64,000 nucleotides of DNA from Intestinimonas sp052065695 (GTDB lineage: Bacteria > Bacillota > Clostridia > Oscillospirales > Oscillospiraceae): positions 57,277 through 121,276 of the forward strand of contig NZ_JBQHTM010000002.1 of NCBI RefSeq assembly GCF_052065695.1. The letters run 5' to 3'. The notes under the pieces are model-generated. The model worked only from the letters and a program-made list of their open reading frames with translations. It searched no databases and was not told where the DNA came from. Positions 24,760 to 32,670 of the stretch are shown here, piece after piece (the first letter of the stretch is position 1; every line of letters begins with the position of its first letter). The position numbers were made by a program, and so were the translations under genes.

Positions 24760-25755
24760 TCAGACATAGCCCAACAGCCCTCGTACCGACACCTCGCCGG
24801 CGGTCACCGTCCGCTCACTGCCGTCGGGCAGGCGGCACACCAGGGAGAAGTCGTCGTCCACCCCTTGGGCGAAGGCGGGCTCCCGGCCGCCCCCCGGCCC
24901 CACCAGGGCCACCTCATGTCCTGTGGTGACGCACCGGCGGCGGTACTCGGCCAGATATTCGTTTTTCCCCTGGGGAAAGGCGGCGTACATCTCGTCCAGG
25001 GCGGCGAGCAGATGGACGGCCAGCTCCGCCCGGCGCACCGGCCGCCCCAGAGCCTGGGTGAGGGAGGTGGCGATGGAGGAGAGGTCGGGGCCGAAGTCGG
25101 CCTCGGTCTGGCCCACGTTGACGCCGATCCCCACCACCACGGCCACTGCCGCGGCGCTCTCAGCCTCGAATTCCAGTTCGGTGAGGATGCCGCAGAGCTT
25201 TTTGCCGTCCAGAATGATGTCGTTGGTCCACTTGATGCCGCACTCCAGGCCGCAGGAGGCCTCAATGGCCCGGCACACCGCCACCGCCGTCCAGGCGGTG
25301 AGCTGGCTCAGGGCATCCAGGGGCACCCGGGGCCGGAGGAGGACGGAACAGAAGAGCCCCTTCCCCTTCAGGGACTGAAAGGCGTTGCCCCGGCGGCCCC
25401 GGCCTGCCGTCTGCTCGTCGGAGAGGACGGCCAGACCCTCGGCCACCCCATCGGCGGCCCGGCGCTTGACCTCGCTGTTGGTGGAGTCCACCGTGTCCAG
25501 GCACACCACCTCCCGGCCCACCAGGCGGCCGGAGAGGGCGGCGGTCAGCTCCCCGGCGCGCAGGTCGTCGGGGGCGGCGGAGAGACGGTAGCCCCGGTTG
25601 GGGGCGGAGACGATCTCATACCCCGCCCGGCGCAGGGCCTCCACCGCCTTCCATACCGCCGCCCGGCTCACCCCCAGACGGCGGCTCATCTCCTCCCCGG
25701 AGCGGTAGGCCTCCGGCTCGGAGCGCAGCAGGGCCAAAATTTCATCCTGAAGCAT
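24760..25755 (-). CDS. birA: bifunctional biotin-protein ligase / biotin operon repressor BirA
   Basis: 331 residues. A winged-helix domain (about 1-60, VSRAAVWKAVEALRRAGYEI) precedes the ligase domain with DSTNSE, the biotinyl-AMP loop GRGRRGN, KWTNDI and the DGKKLCGIL lysine region, and a C-terminal SH3-like cap. It attaches biotin to carboxylases and represses biotin genes. The start at 25755 follows GAAAGGAAG; an upstream in-frame ATG at 25806 is unlikely. It is divergent from bioY, whose upstream region has a BirA operator. Confidence 0.92.
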   Translation of the reverse strand: MLQDEILALLRSEPEAYRSGEEMSRRLGVSRAAVWKAVEALRRAGYEIVSAPNRGYRLSAAPDDLRAGELTAALSGRLVGREVVCLDTVDSTNSEVKRRAADGVAEGLAVLSDEQTAGRGRRGNAFQSLKGKGLFCSVLLRPRVPLDALSQLTAWTAVAVCRAIEASCGLECGIKWTNDIILDGKKLCGILTELEFEAESAAAVAVVVGIGVNVGQTEADFGPDLSSIATSLTQALGRPVRRAELAVHLLAALDEMYAAFPQGKNEYLAEYRRRCVTTGHEVALVGPGGGREPAFAQGVDDDFSLVCRLPDGSERTVTAGEVSVRGLLGYV

Positions 25756-25823
25756 GGATCCACTTCCTTTCTTACCCATTATACCCCCCACGGGCCTGAT
25801 GGTCAACCAGATAGAAAAAAGGG

Positions 25824-25852
25824 TTTACAAACCGGCGGGGATGTGGTATCGT
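25824..25852 (+). promoter_or_regulatory. bioY promoter
   Basis: TTTACA (25824-25829) and TATCGT (25847-25852) are 17 bp apart. The -10 overlaps the first half of the BirA operator. Confidence 0.55.
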
Positions 25853-25879
25853 AAACCGGACGTCAAAAATAGTTTACAA
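25849..25879. promoter_or_regulatory. BirA operator upstream of bioY
   Basis: Inverted half-sites GTAAAC (25851-25856) and GTTTAC (25872-25877) are separated by 15 bp, the spacing seen in Firmicutes biotin operators. The flanks (TCGTAAACC, GTTTACAATT) fit the classical TTGTAAACC/GGTTTACAA pattern. birA is the divergent neighbour. A further GTTTACAA at 25823-25830 covers the -35. Confidence 0.78.
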
Positions 25880-25894
25880 TTGGAGCGAGAGATC

Positions 25895-26434
25895 ATGAGA
25901 GATCAGACCAGGATGCTGGTCCTGGCCGCCCTCTTCGCCGTGGTGACGGCGGCGGCCAACTTTATCAAAATTCCCGTTGGCGTGGTTCCCATTACCCTTC
26001 TCTTTTTCGCCACCGCCCTCTCCGGCGTGCTGCTGGGGCCCAAGTGGGGGGCGGTGTCCCAGGTGGTGTACGTGGTTCTGGGCCTGGTGGGCCTGCCCAT
26101 CTTCACTGGCGGCGGCGGACTGGGCTACGTGCTCCAGCCCAGCTTCGGCTTTCTGCTGGGCCTTATCCCCGCCGCCTGGGTCATCGGCATGGTGAGCCGG
26201 GGGGAGGCGGGGCCGGTCCGGGTGGCTCTGGCCGCCCTGGCCGGGCTGGGGACCCTCTACCTGGTGGGTCTGCCCTACCTGTGGTTCATCCTCAACGTGT
26301 ACCTGGGCAAGGCCATGGCCCTTCCCGCCCTTTTGTGGAGCGGCATGCTTATCTTCCTCCCCGGAGACTTTTTGAAGATTGCCGGCGTTACCGCCCTCTA
26401 CCGGCCCCTGCGCCGGGCACTGGGGCGGCGCTGA
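25895..26434 (+). CDS. bioY: biotin ECF transporter S component BioY
   Basis: 179 residues with about six membrane helices in the BioY pattern: FIKIPVGVVPITLLFFATALSG near the start (shown here by its flanks FIKIPVG and PITL), GLVGLPIFTGGGGLGYVLQP and the PGDFLK helix end. As the substrate-binding subunit it captures biotin and pairs with a shared ECF module (EcfAAT), which is not in this window. ATG 25895 is preceded by TTGGAGCGAG. It is controlled by the BirA operator described above. Confidence 0.92.
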   Translation: MRDQTRMLVLAALFAVVTAAANFIKIPVGVVPITLLFFATALSGVLLGPKWGAVSQVVYVVLGLVGLPIFTGGGGLGYVLQPSFGFLLGLIPAAWVIGMVSRGEAGPVRVALAALAGLGTLYLVGLPYLWFILNVYLGKAMALPALLWSGMLIFLPGDFLKIAGVTALYRPLRRALGRR

Positions 26435-26497
26435 GGGGGCATATCCCACCCACATATCCCATATATTGGTAGCAAAACCGGGAAAGGCGGGAAGGGT

Positions 26498-26788
26498 ATG
26501 CAATATGAGGAGAAGCGGCCGCGGCAGGAGGCGGCAGACCACCACGTGATCCTGGAGGGGAGGGCCTCCCTCTCGGTGTCGGGGGTGGAGGAGGTGGAGA
26601 GCTTTGACGAGAACGCCATCGTCATGCGCACCTCCCTGGGGACCCTGGTGGTGCGTGGGGAGGAGCTCCATATCGAAAAGCTGAGCCTGGACGGGGGCGA
26701 CCTGCGGGTAGAGGGGATGGTGGACTCCCTCACCTATGAAGATGACGGCGGTCCCCGGGCGGGCTTCCTGGCCCGGCTGTTCCGGTAG
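26498..26788 (+). CDS. yabP: sporulation protein YabP
   Basis: 96 residues with the YabP core: HHVILEGRASLSVSGVEEVE, SFDENAIVMRTSLGTLVVRG, then EELHIEKLSLDGGDLRVEG. YabP and YabQ are sporulation proteins acting at or after engulfment in spore coat/cortex assembly. AAGGCGGGAAGGG precedes the ATG. It starts the second half of the yab cluster (yabP-yabQ-divIC-yabR), 10.3 kb after rqcP. Confidence 0.85.
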   Translation: MQYEEKRPRQEAADHHVILEGRASLSVSGVEEVESFDENAIVMRTSLGTLVVRGEELHIEKLSLDGGDLRVEGMVDSLTYEDDGGPRAGFLARLFR

Positions 26789-26794
26789 CCGGCC

Positions 26795-27514
26795 ATGGGC
26801 ATCGATCTGGCGGACCAGGTCCGGACCTTCCTGGGGGCGGCGGCCCTCGGGGGGTGTCTGGGCCTGGTCTACGACGTTTTCCGGGTCCTGCGGCGGCGCC
26901 TCCGCCTCCCCCTGGTGGGCGCCCTGCTGGACCTGGGCTTCTGGGTCCTGGTCACGGTGGGCCTCTTCTGCTACGCCACCGCCGCCGGCGGCGGCGAGGT
27001 GCGCATCTATATGGCGGTAGCCCTCTTCCTGGGGGCGCTGCTTTATTTTCTGCTGCTCAGTCCGCCTGCGCTGTTTGTGGTGGGACTGGCCGCCGATGGA
27101 GCGGCCCTGCTGCTGCGTCTGATCCTCCTACCGGTGGACCAGGTTGTACGGCTTGGGAAAAAAATTCAGAATTTCGCAAAAAAATACTTCCATTATCGGC
27201 GAGAATGGTATAAACTTAACCTGATACCCGGAGAGATGGACGACCTTACCCGTTCCAGAGACGGGAGATGGGAGGGGAGAGACCATGCCAAAGACCAAGA
27301 AAGCCGGACTGCTCACCAAGCTGGTGATTCTGGCCTTGCTCATCTATCTGGCCACGTCTCTGCTCAACCTGCAGAGCCGGATCCGTCAGACCCAGGCCGA
27401 GCGGGACACCCTGAGCCGTCAGGTGGCCGAGCAGACCCAGGTCAACGCCGATCTGGCCGAGGACGTGGCCAATCCCGACGATCCCGACCGGATCGCCGAC
27501 ATCGCCAGGGATAA
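26795..27514 (+). CDS. yabQ: sporulation protein YabQ, with an unusually long overlap into divIC
   Basis: The first ~150 residues are a clear YabQ: membrane helices at about 10-30, 44-66, 74-95 and 100-118, then a basic segment (KKIQNFAKKYFHYRREWYK). YabQ is a membrane protein needed for spore cortex. The frame then runs on without a stop through 230 bp of divIC in another frame, giving a 239-residue ORF with a low-complexity tail. Either the natural stop has been lost or a frameshift lies near 27190-27280. ATG 26795 has CGGTAGCC only, so coupling to yabP is likely. Confidence 0.75.
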   Translation: MGIDLADQVRTFLGAAALGGCLGLVYDVFRVLRRRLRLPLVGALLDLGFWVLVTVGLFCYATAAGGGEVRIYMAVALFLGALLYFLLLSPPALFVVGLAADGAALLLRLILLPVDQVVRLGKKIQNFAKKYFHYRREWYKLNLIPGEMDDLTRSRDGRWEGRDHAKDQESRTAHQAGDSGLAHLSGHVSAQPAEPDPSDPGRAGHPEPSGGRADPGQRRSGRGRGQSRRSRPDRRHRQG

Positions 27515-27563
27515 ACTAGGCCTGGTGGTACCCGGAGAGAAGGTCATCGTCATCACCAACTGA
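27285..27563 (+). CDS. divIC: septum formation initiator DivIC/FtsB-like
   Basis: 92 residues: a short basic N-terminus, one membrane helix (about 10-27, LLTKLVILALLIYLATSLL), a leucine/glutamine-rich coiled coil (28-60) and the C-terminal DPDRIADIARDKLGLVVPGE motif of the DivIC family. It is a bitopic divisome protein that pairs with FtsL-type partners. GGGAGGGGAGA precedes the ATG. It fills the expected slot between yabQ and yabR. Confidence 0.9.
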   Translation: MPKTKKAGLLTKLVILALLIYLATSLLNLQSRIRQTQAERDTLSRQVAEQTQVNADLAEDVANPDDPDRIADIARDKLGLVVPGEKVIVITN

Positions 27564-27621
27564 CGGGCCGTCTGTTCAGAGAGAGACCGGGTGAAAATTC
27601 AAGGAGGATCATGGAAGTAGT

Positions 27622-28101
27622 ATGGAGTTTGGTGTAGGTTCTATTGTAGAAGGAAAAGTGACAGGCATCACGAAGTTCGGCGCCTTCGTGTCGCTGCCCG
27701 GCGGTCGGTCGGGTCTGGTGCATATCTCCGAGATCGCCTATACTTACGTGAATGACGTAAAGGATCATCTCACGGAGGGACAGGAGGTCAAGGTCAAGGT
27801 CATCGGCATCGATGACAACAACCGCATCAATCTGTCCATCAAGAAGGCCATGGATCCCCCGCCCCGGCCCCAGCGGACCGGTGGACCGGGCGCCCCCCGT
27901 CAGGGCGGTGCACCCCGGAGCGGCGGTTTCGGCGGCCCCCGTCAGGGTGGCGGACGCCAGGGCGGCTTCAGCCGTCAGCCCAGTGAGCCGGAGACCTTTG
28001 AGGAGCGGCTCAAGCATTTCATGCAGGCCTCGGACAGCAAGCTCTCCGAGATGAAGTATACTGAAAAGCGCAGCAGCCGCCGGGGCGGCGGCCGCCGGTA
28101 A
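27622..28101 (+). CDS. yabR: S1-domain RNA-binding protein (YabR-like)
   Basis: 159 residues. An S1 domain occupies 1-75 (GSIVEGKVTGITKFGAFVSL, GLVHISEIA, GQEVKVKVIGID). An Arg/Gly-rich linker (about 82-120) and a short charged tail ending in RRGGGRR follow. The S1 domain suggests binding to RNA or ribosomes. Its place after divIC matches yabR of Bacillus. AAGGAGG is present about 15-20 nt upstream of the chosen ATG, so the site is slightly distant. It ends with a strong terminator. Confidence 0.88.
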   Translation: MEFGVGSIVEGKVTGITKFGAFVSLPGGRSGLVHISEIAYTYVNDVKDHLTEGQEVKVKVIGIDDNNRINLSIKKAMDPPPRPQRTGGPGAPRQGGAPRSGGFGGPRQGGGRQGGFSRQPSEPETFEERLKHFMQASDSKLSEMKYTEKRSSRRGGGRR

Positions 28102-28140
28102 GGCGACCGGTCCGCAGACGGCAGTTCTGCCATGGATCTG

Positions 28141-28173
28141 ACAGGGCGCGGTCTTACGACCGCGCCCTGTTTT
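28141..28173 (+). terminator. terminator of the yabP-yabR operon
   Basis: A perfect 13-bp stem (28141-28153 with 28158-28170), 4-nt loop and TTTT tail. Confidence 0.85.
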
Positions 28174-28209
28174 GCGTGATACACAAAAAAGAGAGAGGAC
28201 GGCGAATCT

Positions 28210-29367
28210 ATGCTCATTCAAAACGGTGTGGTCCACCCCATGGACGCTCCGGTGATCCCCAACGGCTATGTGCTGCTGGAGGGGAGCAAGATCAAGGCGG
28301 TGGGCCCCATGGAGGAGTGTCCCAAGGACTGGACGGGCCCGGTGCTGGACGCGGCGGGGGGACATATCGTCCCCGGCTTCGTGGACGCCCACTGCCACCT
28401 GGGGATGTGCGGGGACGGCCTGGGCTTTGAGTCGGAGGACGACAACGAGTCCACCGACCCCTGCACCCCCCACCTCCGGGCCCTGGACGGCCTCAATCCC
28501 ATGGACCGCTGCTTCCGGGAGGCCCGGGAGGCGGGGGTGACCACGGTGCTCACCGGCCCGGGCAGCGGCAACCCCATCAATGGCCAGGGCCTGGTGGTCA
28601 AGACGGTGGGCCGGTGGGCCGAGGAGATGGTGGTGCGGGAGCCGGCCTCCCTGAAGCTGGCCCTGGGGGAGAACCCCAAATCGGTCTATAACGAGCGGAA
28701 GGAGACCCCCATCACCCGCATGGGCACCGCCGCCATCATCCGGGCGGAGTGCTCCAAGGCCCTGGAATACATGGACAAGCAGAACAAGGCCGACGCCGAG
28801 GAGGACACCGATCCCCCCGACTTCGACCCCAAGCTGGAGGCCATGCTCCCGGCTCTGCGGGGGGAGGTCCCTGTCCACATCCACGCCCACCGGGCTGACG
28901 ACATTGCAACGGCAGTACGGCTGGCCCGGGAGTTCGGGCTGAAGCTGGTGGTGGTCCACGGCACCGAGGCCCACCTCCTCCCTGAACTACTGGTCAGGGA
29001 GCACATTCCCGTCATCACCGGGCCCATCCTCACCGACCGGAGCAAGCCGGAGCTGGTCAACAGCACCCCTGAGAACCCGGCTCTCCTGGCAAAGGCGGGG
29101 GTGGAGATCGCCATCTGCACCGACCACCCCGTCATCCCCATACAGCACCTCACCCTCTGCGCCGCCGTGGCCGCCCGCAGCGGCCTGGAGCCCGAGGAGG
29201 CTCTGAAGGCCATCACCCTCAATGGGGCCAGACTGGCAGGGGTGGCCGACCGGGTGGGCTCTCTCACCCCGGGGAAGGACGCCGACGTGGTGGTGACCGA
29301 CCGCCATCCCCTGGACTGGATGAGCAGGGTAGAGTATGTCTTGATCGACGGTGTGCAGGTAAAGTGA
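28210..29367 (+). CDS. imidazolonepropionase-like amidohydrolase
   Basis: 385 residues of the metal-dependent amidohydrolase superfamily. Metal and catalytic residues are visible as DAHCHLGM (about 60-67), HIHAHRADD, VVHGTEAH and CTDHPVIP (Asp ligand). It groups with imidazolonepropionase/prolidase-like proteins often annotated only as amidohydrolase. No histidine-degradation genes adjoin it, so the substrate is unknown. AGAGAGGA precedes the ATG. It is a single-gene unit between two terminator/promoter regions. Confidence 0.8.
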   Translation: MLIQNGVVHPMDAPVIPNGYVLLEGSKIKAVGPMEECPKDWTGPVLDAAGGHIVPGFVDAHCHLGMCGDGLGFESEDDNESTDPCTPHLRALDGLNPMDRCFREAREAGVTTVLTGPGSGNPINGQGLVVKTVGRWAEEMVVREPASLKLALGENPKSVYNERKETPITRMGTAAIIRAECSKALEYMDKQNKADAEEDTDPPDFDPKLEAMLPALRGEVPVHIHAHRADDIATAVRLAREFGLKLVVVHGTEAHLLPELLVREHIPVITGPILTDRSKPELVNSTPENPALLAKAGVEIAICTDHPVIPIQHLTLCAAVAARSGLEPEEALKAITLNGARLAGVADRVGSLTPGKDADVVVTDRHPLDWMSRVEYVLIDGVQVK

Positions 29368-29430
29368 GAAGACCTGACAAAATGACGGAACACCTTTTAC
29401 GTAATTTGTGAAAAATTCATAAATTGTGAG

Positions 29431-29458
29431 TGACTTTTCCGTGGAGGGCTGTTATAAT
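29431..29458 (+). promoter_or_regulatory. promoter of the hibernation factor gene
   Basis: A perfect TATAAT (29453-29458) has TGACTT (29431-29436) 16 bp upstream and lies 77 nt before the hpf start. The AT-rich region before it (29385-29430) contrasts with the GC-rich surroundings. Confidence 0.55.
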
Positions 29459-29534
29459 AAAGATGTCAGAAATGGGAAGTTCCACGATCTGACGAGCACA
29501 GCCCCCACCGGGGCGAAAGAAGGAGCTGAATCGC

Positions 29535-30080
29535 ATGAAGTTCGTATTTACAGACAAGAAGGTTACTCTGCCCGCGTCCGTCCACGCCTACGCCGAGAAA
29601 AAGGTGGGAAAGATGGACCGCTACTTCAAAAATGAAGGGGAGGCCTCCGTCGTCTTTAGTGTAGAAAAGGACCGGAACGTCTGCGAGATCACGGTCCGCT
29701 CCGGCAGCATGATCCTCCGCGCCTCTGAGAGCACCTCTGATATGCGTGCCTCCATCGATGCCTGCGTCTCCGGTATGGAGCGCCAGATCCGCAAAAACAA
29801 GGCCCGGCTGGAAAAACGCCTGCGCACCGACGCCTTCGAGCGGTCGGTGGACGCCTCTGAGATCTCCGACTTCGCCCCCGAGGAGGAGGAGTCCGAGTTC
29901 AAGATCGTCCGCACCAAGCGTTTCCCCATCAAGCACATGACGGTGGATGAGGCCATCCTCCAGATGAACCTGGTGGATCACACCTTCTTCGCCTTCAAGA
30001 ACGCCGACGCCGACGGCGCTTTCTCCGTGGTGTACCGGCGCAACGACGGCGGCTACGGCCTCATTGAGGACGATACCTGA
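29535..30080 (+). CDS. hpf: ribosome hibernation-promoting factor, long form
   Basis: 181 residues: an N-terminal S30AE/HPF domain (about 1-100, with the basic helix MERQIRKNKARLEKRLR) and a C-terminal dimerisation domain (about 125-180, IVRTKRFPIKHMTVDEAILQ starting near 121). Long HPFs pair two 70S ribosomes into inactive 100S dimers in stationary phase. AAGGAGC precedes the ATG. It is a monocistronic gene with its own promoter and a double hairpin after it. Confidence 0.95.
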   Translation: MKFVFTDKKVTLPASVHAYAEKKVGKMDRYFKNEGEASVVFSVEKDRNVCEITVRSGSMILRASESTSDMRASIDACVSGMERQIRKNKARLEKRLRTDAFERSVDASEISDFAPEEEESEFKIVRTKRFPIKHMTVDEAILQMNLVDHTFFAFKNADADGAFSVVYRRNDGGYGLIEDDT

Positions 30081-30125
30081 TCCCAAATGTCACGGGGCGG
30101 CCGGGAGGCCGCCCCGTCAGGAAAG

Positions 30126-30151
30126 AAGGACGCCGGCCGGCGTCCTTTTTT
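30126..30151 (+). terminator. terminator after hpf
   Basis: A 9-bp stem AAGGACGCC/GGCGTCCTT is followed by TTTTTT (30146-30151). A second perfect 11-bp hairpin (30092-30102 with 30107-30117) lies directly upstream. Confidence 0.85.
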
Positions 30152-30188
30152 CCTGACGCGCACACTTGAAAGGAAAGGAATGTTTCCC

Positions 30189-30998
30189 ATGAATGTATTC
30201 ATCAGTGCCGATATTGAGGGCACCTGCGGCATCACCGACTGGTCGGAGACCGAGCGTTCCACCATGGACGACTACCGCCCCTTCCAGAAGCAGATGACCC
30301 GGGAGGTCAAGGCGGCCTGCAAGGGCGCGCTGGAGGGAGGAGCCAAAGGCATCCTCCTCAAGGACGCCCACGACTCCGCCCGGAATATCGACGTCTCCGC
30401 CCTCCCCAAGGAGGTCCACATCCTCCGGGGCTGGACCGGCGACCTCCTCTCCATGATGTCCGGCCTGGACACCGACGATTTTGGGGCGGTCCTCTTCACC
30501 GGCTACCACGCCTGGGCCTCCTGCCCCGGCAACCCGCTCTCCCACACCATGAACCTGCGCAATGAGCACGTCCTGCTCAACGGCGTCCTGGCCAGCGAGT
30601 TCCTCATCAATACCTACACCGCCGGGTACTACGGCGTGCCCGTGGCCTTCCTCTCCGGTGACCAGGACCTGTGCGACTTCGCCAAGGAGCTCATTCCCGA
30701 GATGGTCACCGTGCCGGTGAACAAGGGCGTGGGCGGCGGCGTGCTGTCCATCCACCCAGACCTGGCGGTGGAGCGCATCCGCTCCGGAGCCAAGGAGGCG
30801 GTGGAGAAGGCCCACAAGTGTAAGGTGCCCATGCCCGACCACTTTGACAGTCAGATCCGCTTCCGGGAGCACAAGCTGGCCTACTCCAAGAGCTTCTACC
30901 CCGGCGCCACCCTGGAGGAGGGCAAGACGGTGTGCTTCTCCACCGACGACTGGTATGAGATGCTCCGGTTCTACCACTTCGTGCTCAGCGACGGCTGA
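30189..30998 (+). CDS. M55-family D-aminopeptidase (DppA-like)
   Basis: 269 residues, the usual M55 length. The zinc site is visible as SADIEG (Asp/Glu, residues 5-10) and DAHDSARN, with GYHAWASCPGNPLSHT later. DppA is a self-compartmentalising decamer that removes N-terminal D-amino acids from peptides, for example recycled peptidoglycan. ATG 30189 has AGGAAAGGAA about 9 nt upstream; upstream in-frame starts lie in the preceding terminator. The gene 21 nt downstream encodes a NYN protein and is probably co-transcribed. Confidence 0.88.
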   Translation: MNVFISADIEGTCGITDWSETERSTMDDYRPFQKQMTREVKAACKGALEGGAKGILLKDAHDSARNIDVSALPKEVHILRGWTGDLLSMMSGLDTDDFGAVLFTGYHAWASCPGNPLSHTMNLRNEHVLLNGVLASEFLINTYTAGYYGVPVAFLSGDQDLCDFAKELIPEMVTVPVNKGVGGGVLSIHPDLAVERIRSGAKEAVEKAHKCKVPMPDHFDSQIRFREHKLAYSKSFYPGATLEEGKTVCFSTDDWYEMLRFYHFVLSDG

Positions 30999-31019
30999 GC
31001 CGCCGGAAGGAGGGACCAT

Positions 31020-31931
31020 ATGCCACAGCAGAACGACCAGAGCCTGCGCCTGGCGGTGCTCATCGACGCCGACAACGCCTCCCGCACCGCCATGCGGGAC
31101 GTGATGGCCGAGATCGCCGTCTACGGCACCCCCACGGTGAAGCGGATCTACGGGGACTGGACCACCCCCAACATGGCCTCCTGGAAGCCCATCCTGCTGG
31201 AGAACGCCATCACCCCCATCCAGCAGTACAGCTACACCACCGGCAAAAACGCCACCGACTCGGCCATGATCATCGACGCCATGGACATCCTGTATACCGG
31301 CAGCTGCGATGGCTTCGTGCTGGTGTCCAGCGACTCTGACTTTACCCGTCTGGCCACCCGGCTCCGGGAGGCGGGGAAGAAGGTCATCGGCATGGGGGAG
31401 AAGAAGACCCCGAATCCCTTTATCGTGGCCTGCGACAAGTTCATCTATATTGAGGTCATCCGGGCGGAGGCCAAGGCCGCCCTGGCCACGGCGGAGCAGG
31501 AGGTGGCGGCCCAGGCGGCGGAGAGTGCTTCAGCACCTGCCAAGACCGAGCCGGAGCCCCCCAAGACGGAGACCGCCAAGGGTGGCAAGAATGGCCGGAA
31601 AAAGACGGCGGAGCCCGCCCCGGCGCCTGCCTCCGAGCCGGAACCGGAGCCCCAGCCCGCCCCGGCGCCCGCCCAGAAGAAGGTGCCCAAGGAGGTGGTC
31701 CACCTCATCGCCGACGCCATGGACATGATCGCCGACGAGGACGGCTACGCCTTCATGGGGGAGCTGGGCAACCTGCTCATCCGGCAGCAGCCCGACTTCG
31801 ATCCCCGGAACTACGGTTTTTCCAAGCTGACCCAGCTCATCAAGAGCATCGACCGCTTTGAAGTGGATGTGCGGCAGACCAGCAATCCGCATACGAAGCA
31901 CATCTACCTGAGAGATAAGAAGCGGAAATAA
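31020..31931 (+). CDS. NYN-domain ribonuclease-like protein with C-terminal OST-HTH/LOTUS domain
   Basis: 303 residues. The NYN (PIN-like) domain (about 8-145) holds the acidic residues in LIDADNAS (Asp14/16), DSAMIIDAMD and VSSDSDFTRL. A 75-residue Ala/Pro/Glu/Lys-rich linker (about 155-225) connects it to an OST-HTH/LOTUS domain (about 228-300). The architecture suggests RNA cleavage or RNA binding, as in LabA/YacP-like and LOTUS proteins, but targets are unknown. GGAAGGAGGG precedes the ATG. Confidence 0.85.
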   Translation: MPQQNDQSLRLAVLIDADNASRTAMRDVMAEIAVYGTPTVKRIYGDWTTPNMASWKPILLENAITPIQQYSYTTGKNATDSAMIIDAMDILYTGSCDGFVLVSSDSDFTRLATRLREAGKKVIGMGEKKTPNPFIVACDKFIYIEVIRAEAKAALATAEQEVAAQAAESASAPAKTEPEPPKTETAKGGKNGRKKTAEPAPAPASEPEPEPQPAPAPAQKKVPKEVVHLIADAMDMIADEDGYAFMGELGNLLIRQQPDFDPRNYGFSKLTQLIKSIDRFEVDVRQTSNPHTKHIYLRDKKRK

Positions 31932-31937
31932 GACGCA

Positions 31938-31981
31938 ACGCCCCTCCGGGCTGGCTTGACCAGCCCGGAGGGGCGTTTTTG
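31938..31981 (+). terminator. strong terminator after the NYN gene
   Basis: A perfect 17-bp stem (31938-31954 with 31960-31976), a 5-nt loop and a T-run lie immediately after the stop. Confidence 0.92.
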
Positions 31982-32100
31982 TGCGGTAGGGCAGGCGCGC
32001 CGGGGCGTCGCGCCCCACAGACAAAGGAAGAGGTAATAGTGAAGAGTGAAGAGGGACGGAGCTGAGCCCCCCAATAGAAGAAATATCGGGCAGCGCCATC

Positions 32101-32325
32101 ACGCTGCGATAACCACCTACGCAGGCGGCGAAAAAATGTTGGATAGGACCACGGCTTGTCCCTGTTCCAACCAGGTAGTCTACCGTAGACGGGGCTGGTG
32201 CTCAATGGGGGCGTAAAGACGGGCCGCCGGATTCCTATTTGGAGCCACCTAACCCCCTTGGGAGCCCCTTTTTTTGGATTGCAAAAACCGTTCTTTTTCC
32301 AGCAGGGAAAAAGAAACGGGTTTTG
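32101..32325 (-). repeat. dispersed noncoding repeat, copy 2 (inverted)
   Basis: The reverse complement of this stretch aligns with 9303-9530 over its whole length, sharing the hairpin at one end and several identical 20-45 bp blocks. It lies in a 740-bp intergenic region (31932-32670) with no credible CDS. The rest of that region is made of further palindromes. Confidence 0.8.
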
Positions 32326-32423
32326 TCGTCCTCGCAAAGTCCGCACCGTTGCATCCTCACAAGTTTCACATCCCTCGCCCTGCCCTTGTGGGCAGGTCTC
32401 GCTCGTTCCACTGTTCGTTCTTT

Positions 32424-32451
32424 CCCCACAAGGCTGGTCAGCCTTGTGGGG
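32424..32451. repeat. perfect 13-bp inverted repeat in intergenic DNA
   Basis: CCCCACAAGGCTG and its exact complement are separated by 2 nt. It may belong to the same repetitive intergenic element as the ~225-bp repeat. A further perfect 11-bp hairpin with a TTTTAT tail on the plus strand occurs at 32610-32640, although no plus-strand gene precedes it. Confidence 0.6.
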
Positions 32452-32670
32452 TTTCCCCGGCTGTCGGGCATTTCTCACTCCGCTCCCTTGCTCGTCCTCT
32501 CCCCACGCGACCCGCTGCGCTGGGCTCGCGCGGGGGCCCCATTTTTGTATGTGGTTTGGCGCGCCTGGGAAACCATGCCCCACAAAGAGCGCAAGGCCGC
32601 AGGGCCATCAACCTTCCCCCTTTCAGGGGGAAGGTTTTATGAGCGCGCCCGGTTCGGATGGAGGGCCTCC

